DNA of 64,000 nt from Roseiarcus sp963784805 (GTDB lineage Bacteria > Pseudomonadota > Alphaproteobacteria > Rhizobiales > Beijerinckiaceae): positions 1-64,000 of the forward strand of contig CAWASR010000023.1 of the NCBI GenBank assembly GCA_963784805.1. Reading direction: 5' to 3'. Below are positions 62,359 to 64,000 of the stretch, one piece after another. A program made the position numbers and the translations under genes. Numbering within the stretch: position 1 is the first letter of the stretch; each line of letters opens with the position of its first letter. A model generated the notes under the pieces. The model was not told the DNA's origin. It saw nothing but the letters and a program-made list of their open reading frames with translations, and ran no database searches.

Positions 62359-63371
62359 CGACGGCGCAAGACGCGGGCCGCGCCGAGGCCTCGTTCGTTC
62401 TAGGCGTGCCGTCCAAAGGACGCCTGCAGGAAAGCGCGAACGCTTTCTTCGCGCGGGCCGGGCTCGAACTGGTGCAGGCGCGCGGCGCCAGGGACTATCG
62501 CGGCCTGCTCGCCGACCTCCCTGGCGTGGAGGTCGCTTATCTTTCGTCCTCCGAGATCGTCGGCCACATCGCCGCCGGCGCAGCCCATTTCGGCGTCTGC
62601 GGCGAAGATTTGTTGCGCGAAAAGGTCCATGACGCCGATCAGCGTCTCGAGCTTCTCGCCCCGCTCGGTTTCGGCCACGCCAACGTCGTCGTCGCAGTCC
62701 CCCAAGCATGGATCGACGTCCGCTCTATGAACGATCTCGAAGATGTCGCTTCGGCCTACCGCGCCGCGCGCGGAAGGCGGATGCGCGTCGCGACAAAATA
62801 CGTCAACCTCACCCGGCGTTTCTTCGCCGCGCACGGCATTGCGGATTACCGCATCGTCGAAAGCCTCGGGGCGACGGAAGGCGCGCCGGCCTCTGGCGCG
62901 GCCGAACTGATAGTCGACATTACGACAACGGGCGCGACCCTGGCCGCCAACGCCTTGAAGACGCTCGACGATGGCGTAATCCTTCGTTCGCAGGCGACGC
63001 TGGTCGCTTCGCTGACGGCGCCATGGAGCCCGGAGAGCCGGGCCAGCGCGCGGGCCATTCTCGACCGTATTGTGGCAAGCGAGCAGGCGCGCCAGTCTCG
63101 CGAGGTTCGTGCACAGCTTCGAGGCCCGACCCAGCCGATCGTGACGGCGGCCTGCGAGCGCTTCGCTGCGGTTCCCGCTGCCGGCCACGAGGTCGACTCG
63201 GAAGGCTTGGTCGCCCTGTATTGCGATCGCGCCAAGGTCGCCGAACTCGCCGCCTGGCTCCTCGCTCAGGGGGCCGAACGTGTCGGCGTCGCGGTTTTGG
63301 AGCAGGTGTTCGACGCCCGGAACCCGCTCTACGACGCGCTCGAAAAGCGGATCGGACCGGATCGGAGCTGA
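62355..63371 (+). CDS. hisG: ATP phosphoribosyltransferase HisG
   Basis: A 338-residue catalytic subunit for the first step of histidine synthesis. Motifs: LGVPSKGRLQESANAFFARA, FGVCGEDLL, VATKYVNLTRRFF, and the PRPP loop ELIVDITTTGATLAANAL. It lacks the extra C-terminal regulatory domain of long HisG and needs HisZ, as in other alphaproteobacteria. ATG 62355 overlaps the hisZ stop. A hairpin at 63388-63421 follows. Confidence 0.95.
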   Translation: MTTAQDAGRAEASFVLGVPSKGRLQESANAFFARAGLELVQARGARDYRGLLADLPGVEVAYLSSSEIVGHIAAGAAHFGVCGEDLLREKVHDADQRLELLAPLGFGHANVVVAVPQAWIDVRSMNDLEDVASAYRAARGRRMRVATKYVNLTRRFFAAHGIADYRIVESLGATEGAPASGAAELIVDITTTGATLAANALKTLDDGVILRSQATLVASLTAPWSPESRASARAILDRIVASEQARQSREVRAQLRGPTQPIVTAACERFAAVPAAGHEVDSEGLVALYCDRAKVAELAAWLLAQGAERVGVAVLEQVFDARNPLYDALEKRIGPDRS

Positions 63372-63387
63372 ACTGAGCCGCGTTCGG

Positions 63388-63421
63388 ACAACCCGGCGAC
63401 ATTTCGCCGAATGTCGGTTGT
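63388..63421 (+). terminator. Hairpin downstream of hisG
   Basis: ACAACC-(4 nt)-GACATT pairs with AATGTC-GGTTGT around a 6-nt loop, leaving a small bulge. It begins 17 nt past the hisG stop. There is no strong T-run, so the strength is uncertain. The rest of the gap to 63542 holds no gene. Confidence 0.5.
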
Positions 63422-63542
63422 TCGAGCTTCGAAGGGCCCCTCCAGGGGAGAAGCCATCAAACGCGGCCAGACAAAAATTGCTCTGGTCATTTGTAGTTTC
63501 CGGCCCTAACTTCGCCATCCATTTCGGTTTCCTCCACGGTCT

Positions 63543-64000
63543 GTGGCACACGAACGAAAATCGACAGCGGCGCTTCGAGGCGACGCGGGGGCTTTGGGCG
63601 TCGACACCGCGTGGCGGGCGTCGCCGTCCGGGCGGACCGGCGCCCCTCGCCCCGTTCTCACCCCGTCGCCCGATCGCGAGCGCGCCTTCGCCAAGGCTCG
63701 GCGCCGTACAGCGCGCGTGCGGATTCTGCGGGCGGCGATCCTCGTGGGCGGTCTGGGATCGGCGGCGGCGATGATCGGAATCGCGATTTTCAACCCGTTT
63801 GCGACCAAATTCGGCGCGCTTAGCTTCTCGAAGCTCTCGGTCGAAGGAACCAAGATTACGATGGTCCGGCCAAAGCTCGCCGGCTTTCGTAGCGATGGCC
63901 AGCCCTACGACCTGACGGCCGAGCGGGCGCTTCAGGACATTGCGAACCCGACGGTGTTGGAATTGCAGAAGCTCGACGGGGAAATCGGCAAGACGCAGGG
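63543..64000 (+). CDS. lptC: LPS export periplasmic protein LptC (partial)
   Basis: Open at the window edge. It reads RTARVRILRAAILVGGLGSA as the membrane anchor, then IFNPFATKFGALSFSKLSVE, GTKITMVRPKLAGFRSDGQP and YDLTAERALQDIANPTVLEL. This is the N-terminal part of an alphaproteobacterial LptC, which links LptBFG in the inner membrane to LptA. Proposed start GTG 63543, which gives a long Arg/Pro-rich N-terminal tail of about 60 residues before the anchor; a later start is possible. It would be followed by lptA outside the window. Confidence 0.85.
   Translation, partial: MAHERKSTAALRGDAGALGVDTAWRASPSGRTGAPRPVLTPSPDRERAFAKARRRTARVRILRAAILVGGLGSAAAMIGIAIFNPFATKFGALSFSKLSVEGTKITMVRPKLAGFRSDGQPYDLTAERALQDIANPTVLELQKLDGEIGKTQ

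Overview
The window is high-GC chromosomal DNA from an alphaproteobacterium, most likely a member of the Hyphomicrobiales (Rhizobiales). The evidence is a mix of markers: an FtcR/Rem-type flagellar regulator, HisZ-HisG, the DUF2849-cysI-cysH-DUF934 sulfate cluster, a DUF1127 protein, a CvpA-purF pair, CtrA-type TTAA-N7-TTAA boxes, and a mesaconyl-CoA hydratase of the ethylmalonyl-CoA pathway together with malate synthase. Most of the window is ordinary core genome with short operons and many divergent pairs. I saw no rRNA genes, tRNA genes or CRISPR arrays. Genus cannot be fixed from the sequence alone.

Region by region. (1) 0.2-2.5 kb: a three-gene unit of an ABM/IsdG-like protein, a stand-alone cobalamin-binding protein carrying the Wx9EH signature of CarH-type B12 photoreceptors, and a translationally coupled GGDEF diguanylate cyclase. 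This is my best candidate for an undescribed signalling system (light or B12 to c-di-GMP). (2) 2.7-9.3 kb: DUF4239 membrane protein, ligA, an Lrp regulator divergent from ornithine cyclodeaminase, a PEP-CTERM-like secreted protein, miaA. (3) 9.3-14.9 kb: serB, ftcR, a PilZ-like protein with a perfect CtrA box at its start, a DUF1217 protein, a LysR regulator, and a response regulator whose receiver domain is mostly missing. (4) 15-20 kb: RNase D, RNase PH, glyQS. (5) 20-27 kb, accessory: arsR-arsC-acr3, a methyltransferase, a Met/His-rich periplasmic protein divergent from a Crp/Fnr regulator, a frameshifted IS110-family element flanked by a 10-bp direct repeat, a small hypothetical protein, and about 0.8 kb of degenerate repeats. 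(6) 27-38 kb: malate synthase, DUF1127, LysR, outer-membrane protein, DMT exporter, dienelactone hydrolase, alcohol dehydrogenase, radA, cvpA, purF. (7) 38.4-40.6 kb, accessory: a frameshifted TfoX/YjbR-like gene, a membrane-anchored GH19-like hydrolase, and a frameshifted small secreted protein. (8) 40.7-47.5 kb: GNAT, DMT exporter, rpsD, yggT, mesaconyl-CoA hydratase, an isochorismatase-fold protein lacking its nucleophile, a LuxR-type response regulator, trmL. (9) 47.8-50.3 kb: a cytochrome bc1 operon whose Rieske gene is decayed (the [2Fe-2S] region is deleted and a long hairpin sits at the junction) and whose cytochrome b has two unusual Qo-site residues. (10) 50.4-64 kb: mtnP, a UPF0114 protein, mepA, a lipoprotein hydrolase, the assimilatory sulfate/sulfite cluster, an Ada-like methyltransferase, an MscS channel, hisZ-hisG, and the start of lptC.

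How the parts relate. Malate synthase and mesaconyl-CoA hydratase both point to acetyl-CoA or C1 assimilation through the ethylmalonyl-CoA route. FtcR, the PilZ-like protein, DUF1217 and the GGDEF cyclase all bear on motility and c-di-GMP. The bc1 remnant suggests that a second, intact bc1 complex lies elsewhere, or that respiration is unusual. Several apparent frameshifts (IS110, 38.5 kb, 40.4 kb, petA) are either real gene decay or base-calling errors, and raw reads are needed to tell these apart.
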